Assembly (NCBI GenBank): GCA_012295275.1
Contig: CM022668.1
Location: 697,157-761,156 of the forward strand
Direction: 5' to 3'
Origin: Chrysomallon squamiferum
Lineage: Eukaryota; Mollusca; Gastropoda; Neomphalida; Peltospiridae
Length of the DNA: 64,000 nucleotides
Shown here: positions 41,179 to 53,165 of the stretch, piece after piece
Position numbering within the stretch: the stretch's first letter is position 1
Layout: every line of letters begins with the position of its first letter
Made by a program: the position numbers and the translations under genes
Notes under the pieces: generated by a model
Databases searched by the model: none
The model's input: only the letters and a program-made list of their open reading frames with translations
What the model was told of the DNA's origin: nothing

Positions 41179-42568
41179 AGTAAGGAGTATATTCTGTGAC
41201 TAAACTGTATGCTATTGGAGTAAACAAAAGGTATGAAGTAAACATGAGTATGACAGGTGATAAAGAATGGTGTGAGTAATTTGTGTTATGTATGAGTAAA
41301 GAAGCCTATGATGAGCAAGCAGTACATGGTTCGTGAGTAAACTGTTCTATGATGTGTGAATAATGTGTATATTGCTGGAATTAGACATTTGACTGATATT
41401 TTGTGGCATGTTAATATATTTTGATATAATTTCATGTTAATGTAGATAGATATCTTTGGTTTACACTTTACTTCCAGCCTACTCAGTACATATGTACACT
41501 ATGTTACAGTCATCACTAAATACTGTCTGTGTGTCCTGTGTTTGTAAAATTTGCTTTCATTGTTAACTTATTCTCAGATTGCTGAAAATACAAGACATAT
41601 CTAGTTCATCATCTGTAATTTTTCTTTCATTCTTTATTTGTTTTTTTGTTTTGTTGTTTTTTTCTTTATTTTGTTCATTACCACAGTGTATGTTAATATA
41701 TACATATATATATACTTTCTTGTCTTTAATTACATTGTTTAGACTGTGTTTTGGGTTGACCAGTATAAATAGGTTAGCTATAACAAGAAATCTTTTTCTC
41801 CCATTGATATTTAATATAAAACTATTTAATGAAAATGTAGGAAACTTGAGAAATGTGGTTGCCTTTAGAATGAAAATTTGTCAGAAAATGTGAAATCCAC
41901 ATTATATTTTTGATAAATGCTTTCACATTGTCAAACATGTTTATCTGAACAATCAGAAAAACATCCATAGTCTTACTCCTAGTACAGTATTCATTTTAAT
42001 ATATAAAAAAATACAACAACAACATCAATAAAAATAATAATTATAAAACTAATAAAAATATTTGTTGCTTTTACAATGCAGCTTCTATGATACAATAATA
42101 ACAAATGTGTTAGTTTTTACACAATGCTGAGATATTTGTATTCATTTATGTTAGTTTATTTTGTAGCCCTCACTTCATATTTTTACAATGTTTAATAAGG
42201 TGGAAGAAATTTACAAAATAACATTTTCCCTATAAACACTGCAAACAAGTTGTAAAAAATATGAGTTGAGCAGACATACTCCATGATTGAAATTTGCAAT
42301 TAACTAATGTTGATGACATTGAATGGGAAGTTAATGTGAAAATTGTGAAAATTGTGAAAATTATTAAAGTTTGTTAAATGTTCAAAATGATTGTTAAAAA
42401 CAGTTATATCTGAAATGTATCATTAACATATATATATATCTTTATTTATTGTAGAAAGAAAGAATAAAAGCTCCTTTTTTATTGAATGGAAAAAACAAAC
42501 ATTTTCTTCATTCATGTTAATTTATATTCATTATACATATTCATTGATAAAATGTTTTATTCAGTTCC

Positions 42569-42569
<1 letters not shown>

Positions 42570-42617
<48 letters not shown>
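42570..42617 (+). repeat. (TTA)n microsatellite
   Basis: An uninterrupted TTA run. Confidence 0.95.
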
Positions 42618-44398
42618 TGTCATCTTGTTTTTGTCATTACGTTTCATAAAGTTTTTGTCCTAATCCAAACCAACATTCCTGTAGTTAAGTATTATTTAAT
42701 TTTGTTTAGATATTAGGCCAAAAACATGTTTAAGAGTAATTTAAAAGTAATTACATCACTAAACAAATTATTAAAAACATCTTTTTGAAGTGTGTTTATA
42801 CCCGATTTTTGTGATGGTATTTTAAGATCAATGTGTAACATGCTTTACACAAAGGAATCATTTTAAACACAATTTTGAGTAGATATACATGTAAAATTAG
42901 CCTAGCAGATTGAAATAATCTTTTTTTAGTTAATTTTTAAATTCTCATTTGTTGAAATAGTCACAAACACTTGAAAGAAACCATTTTCAGTTTAAAATAA
43001 TAAAGCTGTTTGAAATCTAACTAAAAAACTAAAAATGTAATAAATAAATAAATATTGCCCATAAAAATGTTTTAGATATCTAGAAAATATATATTTATAG
43101 ATGTTTTTAAAATTTGCTTAAATAAAATTTTGTTAGGGAAATTACTGAAAAGAAAAACAGAATTTAGCTGTAAAAGCTTTGTTTTATAATGTGTATGTTG
43201 TAAAATGGATGAAAGTAAAATTATGATTTGTTATTTCATGTGAAATAAATATGATAAACATACTACTTTGTCTAGAGTTTTTTTTTTTTTTTTTTTTGGG
43301 TTATTATTATTATCATCATCATCATCATTATTATTTAAATTTATATACTTATATATTTTCTAAAATTGTTACTATTTTTATTTTTGGAAACATTTTAATT
43401 TTTTTATTGTTATAATGAGTCTTATGTATTAAATGAAAATTCTACTTTAATAAATGAACAAATAAATCTTGAAAAATTTGATGGTAACCCTATCTAAATA
43501 AAACCTATCAACTACTTGAATTTTAATTGTGGAGGTTTGGAATCAATGTAATAAGTAAGTTTACTCAAAAACCTTTTGATGAATTTGTCACCGTTTTTTA
43601 ACATGTAACAACACAGGAAAGAGCATAAAATTAAAAAAAAATGTATGTTTGGTACACAGAAACTGCCCCTGAATTTCATAATGATGCTATGTTTCCAGAG
43701 ATGACACCAGAAGGAAATCAAACAAGAAAGAACAAAGTTACATAATATCAAGAATATAAATTTATTTTAGTTTATTATAACAATATCCAAAACTCTTAGA
43801 ATTTTATTAAGAACAGAAATACTAAATGTTTATTAAGAACAGAAATAGCACAATTTGTGTAACAGAAATTTCATAAATAAAAGCATCTGGTAATGTATAT
43901 TTAGACTGTTTGATTTTCACTAATTCTTGCCACTTTTGCTATTTTCTCATAGTTCTAACGGCGATTTGGCCAATTACTTTTCTAATTTTTGTTTTTTTAT
44001 TTTTTATTATTACAATATAACATTTTTTGGGAACAAACGTTTGTTTACACTCGTAAATCAGTGCATAGTCACCGCTTATCTTCTGTTTTCATTTTAAATA
44101 CAGCAATTTTGATTTCCATCTCTAGAAACCTTTCTATTTCGTTTAAGATTCCATCTTTTTATAAATTAAAAAAAATAAAATGAAAAACGAAATAAAGAAA
44201 GAAAGGAAGAAAAAGAAGAAGATAGGAAGCAAATTTTTTTTGAGGGGGACTGGGGTGGTGTTATATTTTGAAAATGTCGGAAAGTTATGGAAACAAACTT
44301 GTGGATGTGACATGAAAAACTGGTTCCATCTGTGTTTCCACAGAGTTCACCATCATTTTACCACGTGTTTCCCTCATGTCAGTGTTATAAGAGAGTTA

Positions 44399-44399
<1 letters not shown>

Positions 44400-44449
<50 letters not shown>
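44400..44449 (+). repeat. (CA)n microsatellite
   Basis: A CA run about 170 bp before the CRE upstream of gene A. Confidence 0.95.
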
Positions 44450-44451
<2 letters not shown>

Positions 44452-44622
44452 TATATATATGAGAGAGAATATATTTAAAAGTTTGTTGATAGGCTTATCT
44501 CTAGCTCGACGTTATTATTTAAGAGGTAAGCTTCTAACTGACGTATTTTATTTATATTCTATTTAAAGATTACTTTATTTCCAACGATAAAGTTTGGATG
44601 TCTTGAAAATATATTTTGACAG

Positions 44623-44630
44623 TGACGTCA
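44623..44630 (+). promoter_or_regulatory. CRE upstream of gene A
   Basis: A perfect TGACGTCA, followed by a second half-type site (ATGACGTAAA) at about 44646. A strong donor-like caa|GTAAGTAT lies at 44737, which may end a 5' noncoding exon of gene A. Confidence 0.4.
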
Positions 44631-45893
44631 CAAATATTAAGGAAAATGACGTAAAAAGAAAGTTAAAAAGCTAAGAAAATATGGTTTATATTTCTAGCTG
44701 GAAACTGTTGTTCATTACTGCAAGTTTTAGAATCAAGTAAGTATCACCGCGGTCACGTAGAATTATAAACCAGTGGTTGGCAACCCACCAGTGGGCGTTT
44801 GATTGCCTACGATGGGTGGCTAGGCCTTTTTGGACCTATGGATGTGCGTCGAGCCATTCTTGTAGGTATGTGTAAAAAAAAAAATTTCGCTCTCGCGACA
44901 TTTTAGCCCGATCCTGGCTGGGCGCACGCCAAAGTGCACAGCATCAGCAAACTGCGGTCTTCAAAAATTCCCGTCTGTCGGTCCATTTGAAAAAACCTTT
45001 TAAATAAACTTAGTTTGATGACACAGTACTCATATCTTGCTACATCCTCACGTCCGATTTGTTATTATTGATCAAGGAGACGTTTATCAAAAGTTTTGTG
45101 AAAATAATCTTTCTGAAAACATCTGCAAAGTCATCGATCGTTGGAAAAATATCGGGTGAATCAAACAATCAAAATATGTTCGCAGTATAGGTATGGTTAT
45201 TAAGTGCTAGTGTGCTTAATTTCAACAAATTTTATGGTTGCGAAAGATTGCGCTTTAGAGGTTCGATCATGACGAGTCAGTTCAGGCGCTTTCTGATTTG
45301 CTCAGACCGGTGTAGCCAAATATTGTCATACGGTAAATTATTAATTAAAATTCATGAGTTCTTGCAACTTGTTTAGAAAAAAAGTAAAGGTTTAGAACAC
45401 TTAAAATGCTTCATTTTGATATATAATACATGTATAGTGGATATGAAGGTATATAAGATATCAGGAAATTAATAGTTTTGAAACTCTTGCCACACACGAA
45501 TTCCTACTGAGTTAGTACAGTGTGTCTTTCAAGCCACAGATAAATGGATATTCGTAGAAAGAAAAGAGTATGTTTCTCATGTATCTGCATTCAGTGTTTG
45601 AGTAGATAAACACACAGAAAAAAAAAAAAAGTTTGCCGGGGACTGAACTATTTGAGAATAATGATGCATAGATTCTGGTTAAGGATACTAATGAAATGTT
45701 CATTTGTCAATAACTCTCGGAAAAGGGAGACTTTAGCTGAGCAGAGCATTAACGTCTGGTTTTGCTGAAGCCAGTGTGAAGTAAGTTTTCGTTATTTGTC
45801 CACATACTTTTGTTACTGCATGACTGAACCATCGGCTTGACACATCCACCTACGAAAATGTTCAGTTTGGCTGTTGGAGTTGGAGAAAACTGG

Positions 45894-45955
<62 letters not shown>
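45894..45955 (+). repeat. (AAT)n microsatellite
   Basis: An uninterrupted AAT run. Similar runs lie at about 49480-49523, 57390-57418 and 59240-59271. Confidence 0.95.
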
Positions 45956-45956
<1 letters not shown>

Positions 45957-46468
45957 TGTGAGTGCGTGTATTAATATAATTTTTAAAGTTTTTGTATTAT
46001 TTAATGTAAAATGCTAAAGGTACAGAGGGCACAACTGCATTTCGACATTCGCATAAAAGAGTAAAATTCTGGCAAAGCAAGAAGAAATGGCTATTTCTAT
46101 TTTTATCTGTGTAAAATGCCGACGAAGTCGACCCCCGCACCACTTAACAAAAGAACTCCCATACACCCATGAGTTAAATGGCGCCTAGGTTAAGATAATG
46201 TGGTTTTTGTTACAGAATATGCTGTTCGTCTGTCATCGTGGTGCTGTGAACAACTGATCTATTTTCTAAAAATATGACTGCCATTTCAAAACGTGGATTC
46301 TTGTAGTATTTTGGTTTATCATACATTATCAAAGTATAAAAAAGTTCTGAATAATGATAACTGATAATGAATGAATTGTGAAAAACATATCACATTTCAA
46401 CTAACAATAACCATAGTAATAATAAAGTAAATCAAATATAACATTTTAAAACTAGTTTTCTTTTTAAT

Positions 46469-46617
46469 GATTATTTGTAAGTATTATTCATCATTAAGAT
46501 GATTAGTTGGTTAATTTGTTATTAATCACAGTCTGGTAGTTGGGTAGCAAAATACTATTTCCTTTGACAAATTAACCAACTAATCATCTTAATGATAAAT
46601 AATACATACAAATAATC
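46469..46617. repeat. 51-bp arm inverted repeat (hairpin)
   Basis: 46469-46519 and 46567-46617 are near-perfect reverse complements separated by 47 bp. The arm reads gattatttgtaagtattatt onward. No TSD is obvious. Confidence 0.85.
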
Positions 46618-47294
46618 AACACAATACAATTTCTTTTCAGATATCCCAGTTACAATTCGTCCGAAATTTCTAAAAGGTTATTTCAGATATTAAAACGTGT
46701 TCTATGTAAAATATATTTTATACAATAAACTCATCAGATATGGTTACAGTGTTGACGGTACATATACCATGTTTACTTTAAATAGCTGCATTTATCTTTG
46801 CTATTATTTTCTGTACCTTTATCGATATTATCTCTGAATAGTTATTTACATTTATCAAAATCACTCTTCTATATTTTTTATACCTTTCTGTATTTTATCG
46901 GCACTACATTTCTTCACAAATGTCTACGTTACTTCTCAGTAAATATATCTAGAATTCCTTTCTATAACGTGCCAGACGTTCCTGTTATGTACAGGTAAAT
47001 GGTCATGTGCAAATAAACGAAATATACGATTTTTTAATTTATGTCAGCGAACAACGTGCTTCCGTAAACTGACAACAAAACTTCAGTAATTTAGGGAGCA
47101 ATTATTCGTTTCTGCACGATCTGTCTACTTTTGCTTTACCTGTGTATCTATTCTTTACTTTACATATTTACTGTATATTTAATTCATTAATGTTATTTTT
47201 CAGTTAGTTTCTGCCGTGCAGATAATGATTTCTGGATCATACGTCAGTTCGATCGTTATGTGATTCTGGGAAACATATTATCAAACAAACAGCA

Positions 47295-48203
47295 ATGGCA
47301 AAACGTGGCAAAGGACCAAAGAGTTATTCATCTAGCTATACTACTTACTATGCCAGTTCGGCTTACGTATCGAAAACTCCATCGACGTATACACAATATA
47401 TATCTGGTTATGGATCGGATTATGGATCCTATCCTAGATCAGATTATGGATCGTATACCGGATCAGATTATGGACCGTATCCCAGATCCGATTATGGATA
47501 TAACTATGAACCTGATTATGGATCTAATTATGGATCTGATTATGGACCTGGTTATGGATCTGAATATGGGTCTGATTATGGATCTAATTATGGATCTGAT
47601 TATGGATCTGGTTATGGATCTGGTTACGGTCCTAATAGTGGTCCTAATGAAGGTCCTGATAATGGACCTAATAGTGGTCCTGATAAAGGTCCTGATAATG
47701 GACCTGGTGGTAATGATCCAAAGAATCAAAGTACTGCATATTCTGACTACGATAGAGGCGCTCTGAATCCTAACAAACAATCCGCAAATAATTTCAGTTG
47801 CAATATATGCTGCTGTCCACCAGGTAACAGTAATTTGGTTCCTTTAGTAACCATGACGCCTCCGTCTCCTCCTGCACCTACCTATAGATACCAATATGTT
47901 GAGTGCTCACCGTCGTGTGTTGGATTACGAACTATGTGTCCACCAGTTTCCGGAGAAAACGGTCGTAAAAGTCTTCTGTCTAGCTGTTGTCCAGTCCAGA
48001 ATCCGATGACAAGCAGGAACAGCGCTTATTTGGCTCTTGCCGCGGATATCATGTCCAACATTATGAAAAGGCAGATAATGTACACCTTATGTTGCTTGGA
48101 CGGGGTCGCACCAACAGGAATCGACCCCAGACTTTTCGAAGATTTCTGTAAACGATATAATCCCGTTAAATTAACACCTCCTGGACAAATAAAAAAAGAG
48201 TAA
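47295..48203 (+). CDS. Gene A: Tyr/Gly/Ser/Asp-rich protein with a diverged family C-terminal module
   Basis: A single open exon of 302 residues starting at ATG (ACAGCAATGG). Acceptor-like AGs lie at 47203 and 47221. There is no signal peptide or membrane segment. Residues about 38-110 are repeats of the DYGSxYG type, 111-138 are GPN/GPD repeats, and the rest is Cys-rich. The C-terminus has CNIC at 169-172 and ALAADIMSNIM near 247-257. These match, in order, CFIC and KLAEDIIANII of genes B and C. The Y-G-S composition is that of prion-like, condensate-forming domains. The function is unknown. It is the most diverged of three tandem paralogues. Confidence 0.8.
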   Translation: MAKRGKGPKSYSSSYTTYYASSAYVSKTPSTYTQYISGYGSDYGSYPRSDYGSYTGSDYGPYPRSDYGYNYEPDYGSNYGSDYGPGYGSEYGSDYGSNYGSDYGSGYGSGYGPNSGPNEGPDNGPNSGPDKGPDNGPGGNDPKNQSTAYSDYDRGALNPNKQSANNFSCNICCCPPGNSNLVPLVTMTPPSPPAPTYRYQYVECSPSCVGLRTMCPPVSGENGRKSLLSSCCPVQNPMTSRNSAYLALAADIMSNIMKRQIMYTLCCLDGVAPTGIDPRLFEDFCKRYNPVKLTPPGQIKKE

Positions 48204-48239
48204 TAAGTAATTATTTCATCTTCAAATATATATTATATA

Positions 48240-49070
48240 GTATAATAATAACATTAATATAATATTGTAATAAAAATAAAACAGTGTATAAAACATTGGG
48301 TATATGTTAATGTTATATACCAATATTGTAATAAAACATAAAATACATTAGTATATAACATTAACAGTAATATGTATTATTGTAATAAAACATAGAATAG
48401 ATAAAACATTACCATTACAACATTGTAATAAATCATATAAGATATATCTAGTATAAAGCGCTAACATTAACATGATATATTAATAAAACAGTGAAAGTAT
48501 AATAGATAGACAGATAGTTTAAATAGGGCTGTGTAGATCAGAAATTAGATGTAAAGTACAGAAAGGTATGGTATAAATGTATACATACATTGCGTATATA
48601 TATGTACACTGACAACGATATACTTACTTTTGTTTTATTAATATTATTGTTTTATATTAGATATATTTTTATATGGTTCATTACGGTGTTCTAATTAATA
48701 TTAATGTTACGTACTATTGTATTTTGTGCTTTGTTGCAATATTATATTAATGTTAATATCATATTAGTATTGTTTTGTTTTGTTAATGTTATACACTGAT
48801 TTATTTTGTTTTGTTACAGTATTATATTAATATTAGATTTATTTTGATTTATATCGTTATGTTAATGTTATATACCAATGCATTTTATGCTTTATTACAA
48901 TGTTTTTGATGTTAATGTTATATACAAGATGTATTTTATATGTTATTATTTTGTTATATTAATGTTTTTAAACATGACATGTTTTATTACAATATTATAT
49001 TAATGTTATGTACTAGATATACTTTAGTGTTTTATTAATTTTTGTATTTTATTGTTACAATAATATTAAT
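48240..49070. repeat. Diverged AT-rich repeats in both orientations
   Basis: Between 48240 and 48500 the motif aacattaatataatattgta recurs in variants. Between 48700 and 49070 its reverse complement (tacaatattatattaatgtt) recurs. Together they form an imperfect long palindrome downstream of gene A. Confidence 0.65.
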
Positions 49071-49477
49071 CGTGTGTGTGTGTACGCACACACATTCACA
49101 CACAGACACATATACAGATAATATGTTTCCATTATAATGATATGTTAATGTTTATGTTTTACATATTACAGTTTCAGTCCTTGTATGATTTTGTATTAAA
49201 TTAGATAAACTATGTATTTTAAATTTAAAAGAATATATTAATGTTAAAATTTATTTCGAACTGGTTATTTTGTTATGGTTAAAAACATTTTTTAAAAATC
49301 CGCAGCCCCCCGAAGAAGAAAAACAACACAAAAATGAAACCTAACATTATATACCCTAAGCATTATTATTATTAATTATTATTACTATTATTTTGAAATT
49401 TGTTATATTTGTGCTATATATTAAACATTGCAAAAAAAAAAAATAAATAAATAAAATAACGAAGAAAATAAAGGTAA

Positions 49478-49527
<50 letters not shown>

Positions 49528-49559
49528 GAAGAAAAAAACGGGAGGATTAAAAATAAATA

Positions 49560-50130
49560 AAAGAATGTTAATAACAATTATTAACTACTGAAAACCTGCA
49601 AACCAAAAAATCAATATGCAAATTTAACATATTAACCTGCTAATTATTTGTGTGATCTCTGGACAAAGCGACGTGCAGTAAAGGTGGAAAAAACAACAGA
49701 ATGTAACAGTCGCGTTAATTAATTATTTTATTTACATTTGTTTTGTTTTGTTTTTAATATTTTTATTTTATTTTTCCTTTGACTGGTTTTAATTATTGAA
49801 TCTTTTATATGTTATTAAGTTTACATTTGATCAGTATATATATGAATTCTCAGGATTTCGATTTAATCTGATCGATTTTCATGTACAAGTTGTCAGATAA
49901 AAGGAAAAGGTCCGAGTTTGTCAGGTTAGATTGCATATCAGTTTAAGCACTGCATAACAATTAATCTTTAAATATGGATTAAAAAGGTACAAATATTATT
50001 GTTTACACTTCTATCTATTTGCAATGGCAACATAACAGCAACTTTGAAATCTCTTTTTCGTCGATAGAAACTGACGTCATATGCGTCAATTTGAAAAGGT
50101 ACGTTATACAAAGTTACTTCAATACGAGTA
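49560..50130 (+). promoter_or_regulatory. Conserved upstream block of gene B (CRE at 50072-50079)
   Basis: This block aligns to 56470-57045 upstream of gene C. Shared stretches include ggatttcgattt, gttgtcaga.aaaggaaaaggtcc, ggcaacataa.agc and aaactgacgtcat. Both copies end in gaaaag|GTACGTTATACAAA, a possible 5'-exon donor (50099). TGACGTCA is retained while neighbouring bases differ, which suggests function. Confidence 0.6.
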
Positions 50131-50442
50131 AGTGGTGGATAAGTTTGTTTATAAACAAAATAAATAAATAAATGAAAAATTAAACAGTAAAATAAATAAA
50201 TAAATGAATTTTAAAAATACTATAGGTTTCCCCAAATGCTTACAAGAATTATGATTCAAGATTAATTTTTTTATATTTAGGATTGCAGGATAAAATAAAT
50301 GAAGAATTACTGTCTTAAGATATCAGCATTATCCTATTAAGGTCGAATGTTGAATGCAGCTCAGCAGAGTCTGATTGCCATTCCAACCAAAAGCTGTTAC
50401 CTTAAGACAGCAACTAGTTGTGCTTGTTATAACATGTAGACC

Positions 50443-50738
50443 AGTCATGGGCAAACTGCGGCCCGCGCGGCTTTCTGAGTGGCTGCCTAATTTCAAAAGG
50501 AAAATAACGTTAATTCAAATTTTATAAAATGAGCCTATTTTTTATCTACTAATATACTAAAACCCATATAAATTTTTATTATTATAACAGTTTTATAAGT
50601 AAATGAAAATGAAAAGTGTCTTAAAATAAACTCTACGTATAAACACAAAATCGTCTAAATTAGTAACTGCGGCCTGCCTGAGGATGAGCCATGTCTCATG
50701 TGGCCCACTTCTCAAACAAAGTTGCCCATTTTGACCTG
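50443..50738. mobile_element. Possible hAT-type nonautonomous element
   Basis: The left end (cagtcatgggcaaactgcgg) and the reverse complement of the right end (caggtcaaaatgggcaactt) resemble each other and the CAGxxGTCGGCAAACTGCGG style of hAT ends. Flanks tgtagacc and gatagacc match at 6 of 8 bases, as for an aged 8-bp duplication. It has no coding capacity. Confidence 0.4.
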
Positions 50739-51371
50739 ATAGACCCATTTTTATTAAGGGTTTTATTTTTTTCTTCTTTTTTGTCTTAAACTCTCTCTCA
50801 TTTCTGTATGACAAGTGCATACTCATACACAGAGCAAACCACATGCTGTATTAAAAATATATAATAATAATAATATAAAAATAAATATACAAAATATTGA
50901 TACGCAGACCAAATCTGGGGATTGCCAAGAAGCAATCAGGCTTACACCCATGATAAATAATTATATTATTAAAAAGATTCATAATAACACAGCAAAAAAT
51001 ATAAATAAATAAATGGAAATAACTGAAATCAACCTACATGTTTTTAGTATGTATATACTTCATGCCAGTGTCTCCTCTTAATTTTCCCAAACTGCTGTGC
51101 GCTTTGAGCTAAAACAGAAATATACAATGGTCGAAACAATCGTATTTTGTAAATTAAAAATGAGTGCAACATTCGCGCAGATTAGTGGGAACATCGTTTC
51201 ATCTACATAGCAATACAGAAGAAGTGTATTTACCAATTATTACAAAAATGCCTAATATTTTTATTGATATTTATATTCATATTTTATCTGTGCAGTCATA
51301 GACGTGTTTCTTTATTTGCAGATATACCAGTGACGCCTTAAGTCTTGGAAACTTATTACCAATACGTGCAA

Positions 51372-53165
51372 ATGCCGAAAAAACATGATAAAGATCTTAA
51401 ATTTGTTCGCAGCTTTTACACAGATCATAAACCTAAAGATGACACTAATTCGGTTGTTTCGGAACATATTTATGAGACAAGCGCTTCTGGTCCAGGATCC
51501 AGTGACAGTAATGTGCGAGTTTTATATCACGTAATAGATGAAGAAGAAATTGTATATACGTCTTCTGATGAATCAGGATACACGTCATTAAGTGCGGATA
51601 AAGAAAGCGTAAGCAAATCAAAGAAACCAAAATCGGCTTTAATCAGACGATATTCTAGTGAATCTGATGAATCGGAGAAAGAAAATAAACCTAATTTTTT
51701 ATACAAAAGTAGAAACACAGGTGAATCAAGTCGTGCAGTTAAGTCTGGTAACGGAGAATCAAATGGTACAGTTTGGTTTCGAAAAGGTGCAACAGCTAAG
51801 AAACCAGGATACGAACGTATCAAAGGTCAAGCTTGTCAAAAAACAGCTTGTTGCAGAAGTAACATACAAGCAGGTTATACATCAGCATACGGACAAAGAA
51901 GATTCTGTAACAGGCCTATAAACGGACAAGGAAAATTTGCTGGGGTAACAATGAATGGACGGACGTTCATAGATAGGACACTGGGTTATGAATTAGGATC
52001 AGCCGAAAGAGCACAATGCAGGGAAAGATGCGAACAAACAGTAAGTGGAAGGCCACAGTCTGGAGGAGCTTCAGGACGTATGTCAGAATGTGAAAAGCCC
52101 TCAGGCGGGAGACAAGAGTACGGAAATATATCAAACTTCAGGGATGGATGTGGAAGTGTATCGGGCTACAGGGAGGGATATGCAAGTGCAACGAACGGTG
52201 GGGTTGGAGGTGCATCATGCTATAGGCAGAGATATGTATCAGACTACAGAGGAATATTAAACGAATGGCAGGGATATGGAGGTACATCAAACTGTAGGGC
52301 TGGATTTGGAGCTGTAAAGGATGGTAGAATGCGATTTGGACATGAATCAGAATGTAATGCATGGTGTGGGGAAAATCATGAAGGACCAGAATCTAAAGTT
52401 ACACATGGAGGTCCGGCAGGATACCGACAAATAGGCAAGCTAGTATGTGTAGAACAACCACCAGAACGGAGAAGCGCACAGCGAGGCAAAACCGGATGTG
52501 CTGGAGTGTCCGACCGCGCCGCTGGATGCACAGAAGATTCAGCCGGCCTCTTTAGGTGTGGAACAGATTTAGCATGTAAAAATGTCTCATTGGGCGGCAG
52601 GGCGCAGTACAGCGGAGGTTATGGAGAAGGAGGGTTAGGCGGACGCATGGGCTGTGGAAGACAGACAGGAGGCCGTGGAAGAGTAAACGAGGCAATCCGT
52701 TGCTTCTCAAAGCCGCAGGGCCAATGGTTTTTCGAGGATATATATTTTAATCCAGAAGAAGCACAAAGAAGACACGATTTTTCTGCGAGAACGAGGCAGT
52801 CACCACATTGCGATTTGAACTATACAACGTCTGCAAAGCCTTACAATTCTCGTATTCGCTTTGAGCGTACAAGTCCGGTAGGATCATTCACAGATTGGAA
52901 TAAATGTTTCATTTGCCAAGAACATGGTAGAGAATATTTATGCAGTCCATCACAGGACGGCTGCGACTATGGTAAATTAGCTGAAGATATTATAGCCAAT
53001 ATCATCAATGGAAACATGAACATCAACCTACAGCGTGTGGATAACGGTTGTGGCGTGGAAAATACACTGCGAGAAAACCGAGCTAAGTATCATCAAAGCT
53101 GCAAACTTCAGTATAAGCCAGCCACTTTTTCTACTCTGAAAGAGAGACAGCGTGCTTTATGTTGA
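51372..53165 (+). CDS. Gene B: Cys/Gly-rich family protein with C-terminal Cx2C-Hx2C module
   Basis: A single coding exon of 597 residues. The acceptor (tttgcag) is at 51321 and the first in-frame ATG (MPKKHDKD) is at 51372. It has no signal peptide or membrane segment. Blocks: an N-terminal SFYTD...NVRVLYHVIDEEEIVYTS, a Ser/Lys/Asn region, a shared MNGRTFIDRT...RAQCRER block, a long Gly/Tyr/Cys-rich variable part with imperfect GYREGY-type repeats, and a C-terminal module (about 495-597) with C512, C515, H574 and C577 as possible metal ligands. I recall DWNKCxxC...Hx2C modules of this look in TE-associated proteins of cephalopods and cnidarians; this is recollection, not a search result. The downstream AATAAA is at 53446. 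Confidence 0.85.
   Translation: MPKKHDKDLKFVRSFYTDHKPKDDTNSVVSEHIYETSASGPGSSDSNVRVLYHVIDEEEIVYTSSDESGYTSLSADKESVSKSKKPKSALIRRYSSESDESEKENKPNFLYKSRNTGESSRAVKSGNGESNGTVWFRKGATAKKPGYERIKGQACQKTACCRSNIQAGYTSAYGQRRFCNRPINGQGKFAGVTMNGRTFIDRTLGYELGSAERAQCRERCEQTVSGRPQSGGASGRMSECEKPSGGRQEYGNISNFRDGCGSVSGYREGYASATNGGVGGASCYRQRYVSDYRGILNEWQGYGGTSNCRAGFGAVKDGRMRFGHESECNAWCGENHEGPESKVTHGGPAGYRQIGKLVCVEQPPERRSAQRGKTGCAGVSDRAAGCTEDSAGLFRCGTDLACKNVSLGGRAQYSGGYGEGGLGGRMGCGRQTGGRGRVNEAIRCFSKPQGQWFFEDIYFNPEEAQRRHDFSARTRQSPHCDLNYTTSAKPYNSRIRFERTSPVGSFTDWNKCFICQEHGREYLCSPSQDGCDYGKLAEDIIANIINGNMNINLQRVDNGCGVENTLRENRAKYHQSCKLQYKPATFSTLKERQRALC

Larger units (their letters stand above)
39241..44580. other. E75 3' UTR and intergenic AT-rich sequence
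   Basis: No exon is supported. Many AATAAA motifs make the end of the E75 3' UTR uncertain. Repeats here are the 45-bp minisatellite at 40865, a (TTA)n run at about 42570-42617 and a (CA)n run at about 44400-44449. Confidence 0.6.

Noticed and set aside
47260-47780. Overlapping open frames rich in MDLI (plus) and RSIIRS (minus)
   Set aside because: They are shadow frames of the gene A tandem repeat; only the frame starting at 47295 has the Cys-rich C-terminus shared with genes B and C.
51345-51371. Upstream non-ATG extension of gene B (and 59900-59932 for gene C)
   Set aside because: The extra codons begin with TTG; the first in-frame ATG codons at 51372 and 59933 are the likely starts.
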